From: Anaerobaca lacustris
Lineage (GTDB): Bacteria; Planctomycetota; Phycisphaerae; Sedimentisphaerales; Anaerobacaceae
Length of the DNA: 64,000 bases
Assembly (NCBI RefSeq): GCF_030012215.1
Contig: NZ_JASCXX010000003.1
Coordinates: 124,001-188,000 of the forward strand
Reading direction: 5' to 3'
Below are positions 8,651-15,918 of this stretch, in pieces (the first letter of the stretch is position 1; the number at the start of each line of letters is the position of its first letter). Both the position numbers and the translations under genes were made by a program. The notes under the pieces were generated by a model. It searched no databases. It was not told where the DNA came from and saw only the letters and a list, made by a program, of their open reading frames with translations.

Positions 8651-10252
8651 CTACCCCACGACCCGTTTGAGTTCTTCGAGGCTCGTGACGCCGGCGACCA
8701 CCATCTTGAGGCCCTGCTTTCGAAGATGGATTCGGCCTTCCCGGTTGCCGTCGCCCTGAGCGGAGCCGAACGACTCGCCGGCGGCGATCCGGGCCTTTAC
8801 CTCTCCGTCGATGATCAGGATGTCGCTGATGGCGGTCCGTCCGAAGTAGCCCGTCCCGTCGCAGTGCCGACACCGCCCGGCCTCGTAGATACCGGAAGAG
8901 TCGATGCCCTTTCGTTTGAATTCGGCGATCTGCGTATCGCTGAGTTCCGCCCGCTTGTGGCATCGCGTGCACAGACAACGAAGCAGTCGCTGCGACATAA
9001 TCAGGTTCAGACCCAGCGACAGCAGCAGCCGCGAGACGCCCAGGTCCATCAGCCGGGCGATCGCGCTGGCGTTGCTGTCGCAGTGCAGCGTCGCCAGGAC
9101 CAGGTGCCCGGTCTGGGCGGCGCGCAGCGCGATCTCGGCGGTTTCCTCGTCGCGAATCTCGCCGACGCAAATCACGTCCGGGTCCTGTCGCAGGACGCTG
9201 CGCAGGGTGTTGGCGAAGGTGATCTCCGCCTTGGGATTGATCTCGATCTGGCTGGTCTGCGGCAGCATCGCCTCGATCGGGTCCTCGACGGTGATGACGT
9301 TTCGCGTGAGCCGGTCGATGGCGTTGAGCATGGCGTACATCGTGGTGGTCTTGCCGCTGCCCGTCGGACCACAGATCAGGATCATCCCGGACGGTTTGTG
9401 CAGGGCCTGTTTGATGATGGCATTCTGCTTGTCGCCCAGGCCGAGGTCCTTCAGCGTCTGCGTCGCGGCGTCGCGGTTCAGCACGCGGATCGAGAGCTTC
9501 TCGCCGTGGACGGTCCCGCTGCTGGCGACGCGAAACGACGCGGTCTGGTCGCCCCGGCGGGCCAGGAACGCGCCGTCCTGGGGCCGCCGCCGTTCGGAGA
9601 TGTCCATCCCGGAGACGGCCTTGAGGCTGTTGATGACGGCCCGGCACGTCTCGGCGTTCAGCTCCCGTGTGTTCCGGAGCACCCCATCGATTCGCAGGCG
9701 GATGCCGTATATCGATTCACTTGTGGGATCGATCAGAATGTCACTCGCCCGGCGCTCGAGCGCGTCGGCGACGATGAACTCGGTCAGGTCGAGGACGCGG
9801 GCCTCTTCGCGTTTGCCCTGGCCGTGCCCCGCGATCTCGTCTATCGTTCGGCCGGACGAATCGAGCAGACGCAGCGCGGCTTCATCTTCCGGGCTGGTCG
9901 CTCGAATCGCGTGAAGGCCGGCCACCGCGTTTCGCAGTTGCTGCTTGATCAGGTCGAACAACGGGCCTCGGTTCGTGCGGCTCCTCCTGGCGGTCTCGAC
10001 GATCACCAGGCTCAACAGCACGAGCGGCCCGGCGACCAGAGAGGCGAGATTGGCCGGCGTCTTGTACTTTCCTGGCACGAGCAGCCCGAACTGAACCTGC
10101 AGGACGCAATACATGCACAGGTAAACCCATGCCACCAGCAGGAACAGGCGAAGAGGATGGAACGGCAGGGCCTGGGCCGAGACCATCGAGGACGCCTCCG
10201 AACTGCCGGCTTCGAGAAGCAGGACTCTGACGATAGAGAATGCACCGGACAT
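8651..10252 (-). CDS. GspE/PilB-type secretion ATPase with N-terminal membrane anchor
   Basis: 533 aa. The ATPase core is complete: Walker A GPTGSGKT (295-302), the Asp box ITVEDP, Walker B in VICVGEIRD, the His box ATLHC, and a zinc-binding tetracysteine (CLCTRC then CRHC) near the C-terminus. These drive assembly of type II secretion or type IV pilus filaments. Two hydrophobic helices at about 35-58 and 68-86 replace the usual soluble N1 domain, so this ATPase appears tethered to the inner membrane itself. It lies between an FHA gene and a CvpA-like gene; no pilin, GspF/PilC or secretin gene is nearby. Confidence 0.85.
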   Translation of the reverse strand: MSGAFSIVRVLLLEAGSSEASSMVSAQALPFHPLRLFLLVAWVYLCMYCVLQVQFGLLVPGKYKTPANLASLVAGPLVLLSLVIVETARRSRTNRGPLFDLIKQQLRNAVAGLHAIRATSPEDEAALRLLDSSGRTIDEIAGHGQGKREEARVLDLTEFIVADALERRASDILIDPTSESIYGIRLRIDGVLRNTRELNAETCRAVINSLKAVSGMDISERRRPQDGAFLARRGDQTASFRVASSGTVHGEKLSIRVLNRDAATQTLKDLGLGDKQNAIIKQALHKPSGMILICGPTGSGKTTTMYAMLNAIDRLTRNVITVEDPIEAMLPQTSQIEINPKAEITFANTLRSVLRQDPDVICVGEIRDEETAEIALRAAQTGHLVLATLHCDSNASAIARLMDLGVSRLLLSLGLNLIMSQRLLRCLCTRCHKRAELSDTQIAEFKRKGIDSSGIYEAGRCRHCDGTGYFGRTAISDILIIDGEVKARIAAGESFGSAQGDGNREGRIHLRKQGLKMVVAGVTSLEELKRVVG

Positions 10253-10398
10253 CGATACACAACCTCGCTACGTCCGCTTGCTTTGGGTCAATCACGGATC
10301 TTACATGGAGAATACGTTGTCGGGCCGGTTCCAGCAAGTCTCGTCGTCGGGAATCGCACCCCTTCGCCGTGGATCCCTGCGTTACGTTCCTGTTGGCG

Positions 10399-10878
10399 TC
10401 AGAGTTCCTCGAGATCTCCGAGTTCGGAATCGAGTCCTTCGAGGTCGATGCCGCTGTCGGAGGCGTCAAGGTCGGCGAAACTGTCGTCGAGCCCGCCGGG
10501 CGGCGCGCTCTTGGCGGGCTTGGGCGCGGCCTGCTTCGACTTGGCCGGCGCCGCCTTCTTGGGCGGCACGATCTTCTCCGGCTTGCCGTCGATCTGGCAG
10601 ACGAAGGTCAGCGGGCCGATGCGGATGGCATCGCCGGCCTTGACGGGACTGTCGCCGTTGACTCGCTTGCCGTTGACGAATGTCCCGCCGGTGGATTCGA
10701 GGTCGCGGATCTTCAGGACCTCGCCGTTCTGCTGGATTTCACAGTGCCGGCGCGAGACGCTGGGCAGGGGAATCCGCAGGTCGCAGTCGTGTCGTCGTCC
10801 CAGGACCGTGACAGCACCGCGAAGGGAGAAAGTTTTGTGTGCTCCGCCTTTCTTCAGAAGCACCAGATCCGCGTTCAT
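10399..10878 (-). CDS. FHA-domain protein
   Basis: 159 aa from the ATG at 10878. A GTG 15 nt upstream is in frame, but GGAGG sits correctly spaced only for the ATG. A forkhead-associated domain fills residues 1-90 (LGRRHDCDLRIP, SVSRRHCEI, STGGTFVNG), which binds phosphothreonine peptides. The second half is a Lys/Pro/Ala linker and an acidic Asp/Leu-rich tail. FHA proteins often accompany secretion ATPases, and this one heads the unit with the GspE-like and CvpA-like genes. Confidence 0.85.
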   Translation of the reverse strand: MNADLVLLKKGGAHKTFSLRGAVTVLGRRHDCDLRIPLPSVSRRHCEIQQNGEVLKIRDLESTGGTFVNGKRVNGDSPVKAGDAIRIGPLTFVCQIDGKPEKIVPPKKAAPAKSKQAAPKPAKSAPPGGLDDSFADLDASDSGIDLEGLDSELGDLEEL

Positions 10879-10922
10879 CCGGCCTGCCTCCACAGAAGTT
10901 CACCGAACACTGCAATACCTTT

Positions 10923-10951
10923 ATTGTATCACGAGGGGCGTCCCATAACAA
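10923..10951 (-). promoter_or_regulatory. sigma-70-type promoter for the FHA-gspE-cvpA unit
   Basis: On the minus strand: TTGTTA (-35), exactly 17 nt, TACAAT (-10). The -10 is five of six to consensus and the -35 four of six. A start site near 10916 would give a leader of about 38 nt before the FHA ATG. Confidence 0.6.
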
Positions 10952-11140
10952 TGATTTTCATTTCCAAAACCGACCGACCGCGCGCAGTTCGTCGTGGGCA
11001 TGGAACATAAGTGCTTGTTGTATAAGTGATTAGGTTTGATTTGGCCCGGGTGCTCTTGCGGTCTTCCCCGTGACGGCGGCCGGACGTGTCACGCGCCTCA
11101 GGGCGAACGGATCACGGGCCGGTTGTGGCCTTTTTTCCTA

Positions 11141-11170
11141 TTGACGCACGGTAGCGGAACGGGTTAGCGT
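11141..11170 (+). promoter_or_regulatory. possible promoter for the phosphatase-methyltransferase fusion gene
   Basis: TTGACG (-35), 18 nt, TAGCGT (-10-like). The -35 is good and the -10 poor. It overlaps the GTTAGCGTGGCGGC motif that recurs at 2170-2183 upstream of the glycoside hydrolase gene. Confidence 0.35.
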
Positions 11171-11240
11171 GGCGGCATCGTAATCCAGGTATGGCGGATT
11201 TGCCATACGCAATGACGGCGTTTCTTGTGAGGAGTAAGCT

Positions 11241-12644
11241 ATGCGACCCAGGATCGTTCGTTTGCTGCTGTGTGCGGGTCTTCTGGCGGTTCTGTCCCCG
11301 GTCATCGCGATGGCCGCCGCGCCGCAGAATATCATTCTCATCGGCTGGGATGGGGCCGAGCGGGAGGGCGTCGATCAGGCCTTGTCACGCAAGGAGTTGC
11401 CCAATCTGCAGAGGCTTATCGATCAGGGCGTCCTCGTCAAGATCCACGGCGAGGGCGTTGTCAACGCCGATGGGGCCTGGACGCAGGTTCTCACGGGCTA
11501 CCTGCCCAAGCAGGCCGGTTCCGGTCAGGGGCAGTCCGAGGCCGCGCGGAAGGGCGCGACCGTTTTCGAGCGGCTGAAGAGCCACTTCGGCCCGGACAAG
11601 TTCGTCGCCGCTTCGGTGATCGGCAGGCGGCAGGCGCCCGCCGGGCTGCGGCCGGCGATCCTCGAAATCGCCGAGGATGGTCTGCTGCGCGACGACAAGG
11701 TCGGCGCCCGGGCCGTCGAGCTGCTGGCCAGGTACAGGGACAAGCCCTTCTTTCTTCTCGTGCGTTTTGCCCAGGTCGATAGTGCCGCCCGCACATACGG
11801 CTCGAACTCGAGGCAATACAGCGAGGCCCTGATCTCCAACGATCAGTGGACCGGGCGGATCGTGGACAGGCTCAGAACGCTCGGACTGGCCGACAAGACC
11901 CAGGTCTATGTCACCGCCGGCCACGGTCCCAGCGGAGCCGACCAGGACCTCACGCCGCCCGCCTTCCTGGTGACCGACAACAAGGCGGTCCATCGCGACG
12001 GCCGCCGTCAGGACATTGCGCCGACGATCCTGGAGGCATTCGGGTTGGATCTGGGCAAGATCGAGCCGCCGCTGGACGGTATCTCGTTGACGAAAGCGGA
12101 CACGCGCCCGCCCATCATGGTCGCATCGCGCCAGCCTGACGTCGTCTACGTGCCGACGCCGCAGGTTGTTGTGGACAAGATGCTGGAGATGGCCCAGGTC
12201 AAGCAGAGCGACATTGTTTATGACCTCGGCTGTGGCGATGGGCGGATCGTCGTCACCGCCGCCAAACGCTTCGGCTGCAGGGCCTTCGGCTATGACATCG
12301 ATCCCCAGCGCGTCGCCGAGTCGCTCGAGAACGTCGAGGCCAACGGCGTCGGCCACCTCGTCACCATCGAGCAGCGGGACATCTTCACGCTCGATCTGAG
12401 CGGCGTCGATGTCGTGACGCTGTACCTGCTGCCCAGCCTGAACGTCAAGCTGATCCCCCAGTTGGAGAAGCTCAAGCCGGGCTCGCGAATCGTCTCGCAC
12501 GATTTCGACATGAAGGGCGTCGAACCCGATGAGGTCGTCGAAGTCCGAGAGAACGGCAACTACATCAGCCACACGGTCTACCTGTGGACCGCGCCGCTGA
12601 AGAAGACCGAGCAGCCCGATTCCGACGACGACGGGGGTTGGTAA
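11241..12644 (+). CDS. exported alkaline-phosphatase-like / SAM-methyltransferase fusion
   Basis: 467 aa. Residues 1-26 are a clear Sec signal peptide ending AMAAA. Residues 28-285 resemble the alkaline phosphatase/sulfatase superfamily (N-terminal IILIGWDGAER, then YVTAGHGP and DIAPTILEAFG, as in phosphopentomutase-like or type I phosphodiesterase proteins), although some metal ligands look altered. Residues 295-450 are a class I methyltransferase: DLGCGDGRIV at 328 is the SAM-binding motif I, followed by GYDIDP. A methyltransferase behind a signal peptide is odd because SAM is cytoplasmic. Either the protein is not exported, or this domain has another role. The frame is continuous with no sign of an assembly join. 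Confidence 0.75.
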   Translation: MRPRIVRLLLCAGLLAVLSPVIAMAAAPQNIILIGWDGAEREGVDQALSRKELPNLQRLIDQGVLVKIHGEGVVNADGAWTQVLTGYLPKQAGSGQGQSEAARKGATVFERLKSHFGPDKFVAASVIGRRQAPAGLRPAILEIAEDGLLRDDKVGARAVELLARYRDKPFFLLVRFAQVDSAARTYGSNSRQYSEALISNDQWTGRIVDRLRTLGLADKTQVYVTAGHGPSGADQDLTPPAFLVTDNKAVHRDGRRQDIAPTILEAFGLDLGKIEPPLDGISLTKADTRPPIMVASRQPDVVYVPTPQVVVDKMLEMAQVKQSDIVYDLGCGDGRIVVTAAKRFGCRAFGYDIDPQRVAESLENVEANGVGHLVTIEQRDIFTLDLSGVDVVTLYLLPSLNVKLIPQLEKLKPGSRIVSHDFDMKGVEPDEVVEVRENGNYISHTVYLWTAPLKKTEQPDSDDDGGW

Positions 12645-12778
12645 GCGCGACACTCCGACGCCAAAGAGCAGGGCGATCGCGTTCCCCGCGTCCCGGTACT
12701 TACCGGCAGCGGTCGGCGATTGGTGATCGTGGCGGCAGGGGCGGCGGTCCTCAGGGGAGACCACGCGGAGTCGTGGGG

Positions 12779-12979
12779 TCAGCCGTAGGTGTTTCCGGTG
12801 TCGTCGACGTAGAGTTCGCCTTTGGCCTGACTGAGGACGGCGGTTGCTTCCGGGACCTCGGTGAGGTCGGGGACTTTGAGCAGGCGGAAGCACTTGCGGC
12901 ACCGCATTCGGCGGTCGGCGGCGGTGGCGTCCAGCCACCAGCGATAGCCACAACGAGGACACTGAGCGATGATATGCAT
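12779..12979 (-). CDS. small zinc-ribbon protein
   Basis: 66 aa. Two CxxC knuckles (Cys8/Cys11 in CPRC and Cys27/Cys30 in CRKC) with basic and aromatic residues between them form a rubredoxin-like zinc ribbon, as in MJ0042-type or FmdB-like small proteins. The C-terminal 30 residues lack a recognisable motif. It is convergent with the fusion gene upstream. Function unknown. Confidence 0.65.
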   Translation of the reverse strand: MHIIAQCPRCGYRWWLDATAADRRMRCRKCFRLLKVPDLTEVPEATAVLSQAKGELYVDDTGNTYG

Positions 12980-13213
12980 CCGATAACCTCTGCTTCAGCG
13001 ATTACTTAGAGTTTCCTGCCCCTATATAGTCGTCCGGCGACGCCGTTTATTTTGAGGGCCATCCGGTTTTCTTGCAGCGACCCCAGGCGATCTGTCCTGT
13101 AATATAGAGGCTTCCAGTGCCGGATTGGTCACAGGGCAATGGAAAAAATCTCGCGGCTGTCGCGGGCACAGATACCACTTGATTGGCCCCCATAATTGTG
13201 GTAACATAAAGGC

Positions 13214-13475
13214 TATTGGGGGACAAAAAGCAGTGAACGTTTGCATCGGAAAAAAATCTCTGGACATTCTTGACATGGCGGCTGCTGCCAGGCCGTTCGC
13301 TCGGCGGTTGCTGACCGGCTGCAGCGAGGCGGCCGAACCCGTGCATGTCGACGTCCACGTCCGATCATACAGCGATTCTGCTCCACTGGCCATACCGACG
13401 CCGCGACCGCAACCGGGCCGCCTGCCGGTCGGCAGCCTTCTTGACTGTTACGTCTGAAGGCGTAACTTGCTTTTT
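13214..13475 (+). ncRNA. candidate structured small RNA, about 260 nt
   Basis: Bounded by TTGATT-N17-TAACAT (13179-13207) and an intrinsic terminator (13447-13475). Between them, 13291-13334 folds as nested stems: GGCCG/CGGCC outermost, then CGCT/AGCG, then CGGT/ACCG with a 5-nt loop. It does not match the landmark motifs of SRP RNA, RNase P RNA, tmRNA or 6S RNA as I know them. An open frame of 110 codons (13125-13457) overlaps but starts before the predicted transcript and has no clear ribosome binding site. Confidence 0.35.
13447..13475 (+). terminator. intrinsic terminator
   Basis: GTTACGTC (13447-13454), TGAA tetraloop, GGCGTAAC (13459-13466): an 8-bp stem with one T-G wobble, followed by TTGCTTTTT. 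There is no annotated + strand gene upstream, which is the main reason to suspect a non-coding transcript. Confidence 0.6.
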
Positions 13476-13637
13476 CACAAGCCTTTACATCTCCGTTGTG
13501 GACGTGCTGCGCGCGGGCCGGTGGCCAGAACGATCGAGCGGCGGGTGTGGCGACCTCGGCGGGGCGCAAGAAAACGGGGGCCACTACGCCATCCTTGGCC
13601 GGGCCCCACGACTCGATCTGGAATGCTGGTAAGGTCT

Positions 13638-13907
13638 TTATATTCCTGAGGTTAGGATGTTCTGTGCGGCCGAAACGATGTTCTCGTGGCTCGTCAGTTG
13701 CCCGGAGAGGAGCAGTTGACGGGCCTCCTCGATGGCGGTGGCCTCGACCTCGGCGGAGTCCTTGGCTTTGCCGATCAGATCGTCGAAGCTGACGTGCAGG
13801 GCGGCATCGGCGTCGTTTGTCCGGCGTGCGACGATGGGATCGGTACTCGGAACGGACGACTGCCCTATCAGGTGTCCGACGCTGTTGGTATTGATATTCT
13901 GTATCAT
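13638..13907 (-). CDS. flgM: FlgM-like anti-sigma-28 factor
   Basis: 89 aa from the ATG at 13907, which has AAGGA 9 nt upstream; an upstream in-frame ATG (13916) has the same purine run only 3 nt away. The N-terminus (MIQNINTNSVGH) is flexible and polar, and the C-terminal third (VEATAIEEARQLLLSGQL.. and a following SAAQNIL helix) matches the sigma-binding helices of FlgM. FlgM holds FliA inactive until the hook is complete and is then exported through the flagellum. It has its own sigma-28-like promoter right behind the terminator of the operon that contains fliA. Recognition rests on the C-terminal pattern and context, as FlgM is poorly conserved. Confidence 0.7.
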   Translation of the reverse strand: MIQNINTNSVGHLIGQSSVPSTDPIVARRTNDADAALHVSFDDLIGKAKDSAEVEATAIEEARQLLLSGQLTSHENIVSAAQNILTSGI

Positions 13908-13944
13908 CTGCCACATTCCTTTCGTCGCTGCGTTTCTACCTTCC

Positions 13945-13971
13945 TTTTCGTATGAGCCGGCGGAATCTTTA
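13945..13971 (-). promoter_or_regulatory. sigma-28 (FliA)-type promoter for flgM
   Basis: Minus strand: TAAA (13971-13968), 15 nt, TACGAAAA (13952-13945). The FliA consensus is TAAA-N15-GCCGATAA; the spacing is exact and the -10 keeps CGA and the trailing AA. It would give flgM a leader of about 30 nt and the usual feedback loop of FliA-driven flgM. Confidence 0.5.
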
Positions 13972-13983
13972 GGGCCAACCGGC

Positions 13984-14010
13984 AAAAAAAAGCGCCCGAT
14001 AATCGCGGCG
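13984..14010 (-). terminator. intrinsic terminator at the end of the flagellar operon
   Basis: On the minus strand CGCCGCGA, TTA, TCGGGCG form a short GC-rich stem with one bulged G, followed by C and eight Ts (complement of the A run 13984-13991). It lies 48 nt past the stop of the last lipoprotein gene and just before the flgM promoter. Confidence 0.6.
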
Positions 14011-14057
14011 TCGCCATCTTTGGAAGGACGTGCCGCCTGCAGCGCCAAGGGCGATCT

Positions 14058-14771
14058 CTATTGTTTCTCGCGATCGAGCGTCTCGGCCACCTCGTAGGCG
14101 ACGAACCGGCCGAACTTCAATGGGCTGACCAGCACCAACTCCTCTTCCAGAGGAGGGGGGCCGAACAGCCGCAGATCGTTGCTGAAATAACGTCGGATCC
14201 GTTTCTGAATGCTGCGATCGGAACTGTCCCAGATCTGTTCGAGGCCCCATACCAGTTGACCGTCGGTCAGATCGAGCAGCTTCAGTCGCAGGCCGATGGT
14301 CATGTGCGGATAGGGGGTGTATTCCGTGATGGTCCCGATGAGCAGGCCGTTGCATTTCAGCGTGTCGCGCATGGTCAGGAGCTGTTTGAGCGCCTGGAGA
14401 GAGTCGAGGTTTTCCTGGAGGCTCCTCCAGTCAGGATTGTCCTGGCGGACGATGGTCAGGCCGAAGAGTTGTTTCTTCTGGAGGGCCATGAACAGCGCGT
14501 CGGTCAGGTCGGTCGACATTTGGGGGTGGCCTGAGCTGTTGTTCAACTCGACCAGCGCGATACGGCCCAGGTTGTTGAGATCCTTATATGGGTTCAGGTA
14601 GAACGAGTTGGCCATGCCGCCGTCTTCGCGCGGAGATTCGCAGCCGCACAGCAGGGTGGCCGGGAGCAGGACCATTGTCCACAGCAGAACCCGCCCCGTG
14701 CGGCCAGACCGTGCGGCGTGGTCGGAGGACACGATGAAGCAGCGATCGGACCCGGTTGGACTACGGCGCAT
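14058..14771 (-). CDS. lipoprotein with possible CsgG/LpoB-like fold
   Basis: 237 aa from the ATG at 14771, inside the last codons of the upstream gene (11-nt overlap); an open frame extends upstream to 14810. A hydrophobic stretch ending LLCGC is a lipobox, so the mature protein should start at that Cys. The mature part (YLNPYKDLNNLGRIALVEL, then a tail of alternating strands and helices) is reminiscent of CsgG/LpoB/TolB-N proteins, which include the flagellar outer-membrane factor FlgT. The fit is by pattern only. Last gene of the flagellar operon. Confidence 0.5.
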   Translation of the reverse strand: MRRSPTGSDRCFIVSSDHAARSGRTGRVLLWTMVLLPATLLCGCESPREDGGMANSFYLNPYKDLNNLGRIALVELNNSSGHPQMSTDLTDALFMALQKKQLFGLTIVRQDNPDWRSLQENLDSLQALKQLLTMRDTLKCNGLLIGTITEYTPYPHMTIGLRLKLLDLTDGQLVWGLEQIWDSSDRSIQKRIRRYFSNDLRLFGPPPLEEELVLVSPLKFGRFVAYEVAETLDREKQ

Positions 14772-15366
14772 GACGTTCACCTGCCACTGAGGAGTTCGGT
14801 TCATTGGCACCTTGCTCGCCGTACGGTTTGGCGTTCAGCGTGGCGGCGTGCCGGCGCTCGATGTTGCTGGCATCCGCCTCGCCCCCGAGAATCTCGAGGA
14901 CCTTGAGCAGTGCCTCCAACTGGGCCTTCGCGGCATCCCGCATCTCGCCTCGGAAGCCGAGGATGTTGGCCTTCCAGTTGTTCAACTCGCCGAGCATCTC
15001 GATGAGAAGCTCGTTGGCTTCTCCGAGTTCCTTTTGGGTCCTTTTGAGCTTCGCTTCGAGCGTGGCGATTTGCTGCAACAGGGCCTCGTTGTCGGACGCG
15101 AGACGCTGATTCTCCTCCCGCAACGCGACAGTCTGGTCCGAGAGACGGGCGTACTTCTCCGACAACTCGATTGCCGATTCGACCGCTGTTCGGCCCTCCA
15201 ACGGCGTGTCCTGGAACCGGTGGGCGCTCGATGCGCTCGATCCGGCGCCGGGTGCATTCGCGCCGGCCGTCTGGCGTTGCTGTTGCGACGGCGCGTTGCA
15301 GCCGCAGAGGACAACACCCAGGCCCGCGACCGCCAGCATCGAAGTGATTTGTCCGATCCTGTCCAT
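14761..15366 (-). CDS. coiled-coil lipoprotein
   Basis: 201 aa from the ATG at 15366, preceded by AGGAGAG; an alternative ATG at 15396 overlaps the previous stop as ATGA. The signal sequence ends VVLCGC, a lipobox. After a Gln/Ala/Ser-rich linker comes a long heptad-rich helix (about residues 65-150, Leu/Glu/Lys repeats) and a polar tail. It is probably a periplasmic or outer-membrane-tethered helical spacer. Nothing identifies it further, but its place between fliA and another lipoprotein suggests a flagellar basal-body or sheath role. Confidence 0.6.
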   Translation of the reverse strand: MDRIGQITSMLAVAGLGVVLCGCNAPSQQQRQTAGANAPGAGSSASSAHRFQDTPLEGRTAVESAIELSEKYARLSDQTVALREENQRLASDNEALLQQIATLEAKLKRTQKELGEANELLIEMLGELNNWKANILGFRGEMRDAAKAQLEALLKVLEILGGEADASNIERRHAATLNAKPYGEQGANEPNSSVAGERHAP

Positions 15367-15392
15367 CTGATCTCTCCTGGCAACCCGATCTC

Positions 15393-15656
15393 TCATGACG
15401 GCTCCGTTTCAGCCGGCGTCGGCGATCCTTCGGGTCCCGAATAGTCACAACGTACGAACGTGGTCTTGCCGCAAGAACAGGTCACCTCCACGAGGGCGAA
15501 CTGCGCGTGGTTTTCCGTGATGCGAATCTTCGCCGGGGCCGAGGCATGCGGCGACGCGCCGGGGGTCGGCGCCGCCGTCGGGTCCAGAGCGAGGCGAAAG
15601 GGGCCCTGCCATTGGACTTGGCCGGCTTTGAGTACACGTCGCGTCATTTTCGGCAT
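15393..15656 (-). CDS. small protein of unknown function
   Basis: 87 aa, not recognised. It starts with a basic segment, has a Pro/Ala-rich middle and ends with CSCGKTTFVRCDY, where three cysteines could bind a metal. The stop overlaps the upstream alternative start of the next gene. Codon use is like the neighbours, and it fits snugly in the operon, which is the main support. Confidence 0.5.
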   Translation of the reverse strand: MPKMTRRVLKAGQVQWQGPFRLALDPTAAPTPGASPHASAPAKIRITENHAQFALVEVTCSCGKTTFVRCDYSGPEGSPTPAETEPS

Positions 15657-15702
15657 CGGCGTTTCTTTTCCTTGTTAGTTATTCCATGCATAGCGGCGTC
15701 CG

Positions 15703-15918
15703 TCAAGCGCAGTAGTCGATAGAATGGGGACTGTCCTCGTCCGGCGGATTCGTCTGCGCTTGTTCGATTTCTTCCGGCTCGGCCTCAGGTTTGTCGTGTT
15801 TGCCGGACTTGGCGTCCTGGCGGTGTTCGTGTTCCTGTCGTCTTTGAATCGAGGTCAGGCCCTGGATCGTTTGCAGGCTCTCGACAGGCCGAATGGCGTT
15901 GTAATCACTGTCCGTCAT
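15703..15918 (-). CDS. small acidic protein of the fliA region
   Basis: 71 aa from the ATG at 15918, which has GGGAG 9 nt upstream; the first codons overlap the end of fliA by 14 nt. It is very polar: a Gln/Arg/His-rich centre and a Glu/Asp/Pro-rich C-terminus, probably disordered. No family recognised. The overlap and ribosome binding site argue that it is translated. Confidence 0.45.
   Translation of the reverse strand: MTDSDYNAIRPVESLQTIQGLTSIQRRQEHEHRQDAKSGKHDKPEAEPEEIEQAQTNPPDEDSPHSIDYCA

Larger units (their letters stand above)
10879..11240. other. divergent intergenic region
   Basis: 362 nt between the FHA gene (-) and the fusion gene at 11241 (+). It holds the sigma-70-like promoter for the FHA gene (10923-10951), a weak GGCC/GGCC stem followed by six Ts (11117-11136), a possible forward promoter and a perfect inverted repeat GTATGGC/GCCATAC (11189-11208) 32 nt before the forward start, which could be an operator. 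No gene is supportable. Confidence 0.6.
12980..13637. other. intergenic region with candidate small RNA
   Basis: 658 nt between the zinc-ribbon gene and flgM, both on the minus strand, with no convincing gene. The + strand carries a sigma-70-like promoter at 13179-13207, a foldable GC-rich segment and an intrinsic terminator at 13447-13475. The short open frames here (up to about 110 codons) have no recognisable features. Confidence 0.6.

Noticed and set aside
8627-10948. 773-codon plus-strand open frame
   Set aside because: Shadow of the GspE-like and FHA genes, both of which show clear motifs on the minus strand.
11385-12962. 525-codon minus-strand open frame
   Set aside because: Antisense to the phosphatase-methyltransferase fusion gene; no motifs.
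13125-13457. 110-codon plus-strand open frame
   Set aside because: No recognisable motif, and the predicted promoter lies inside it; the intrinsic terminator overlaps its end. A non-coding transcript is the better reading.
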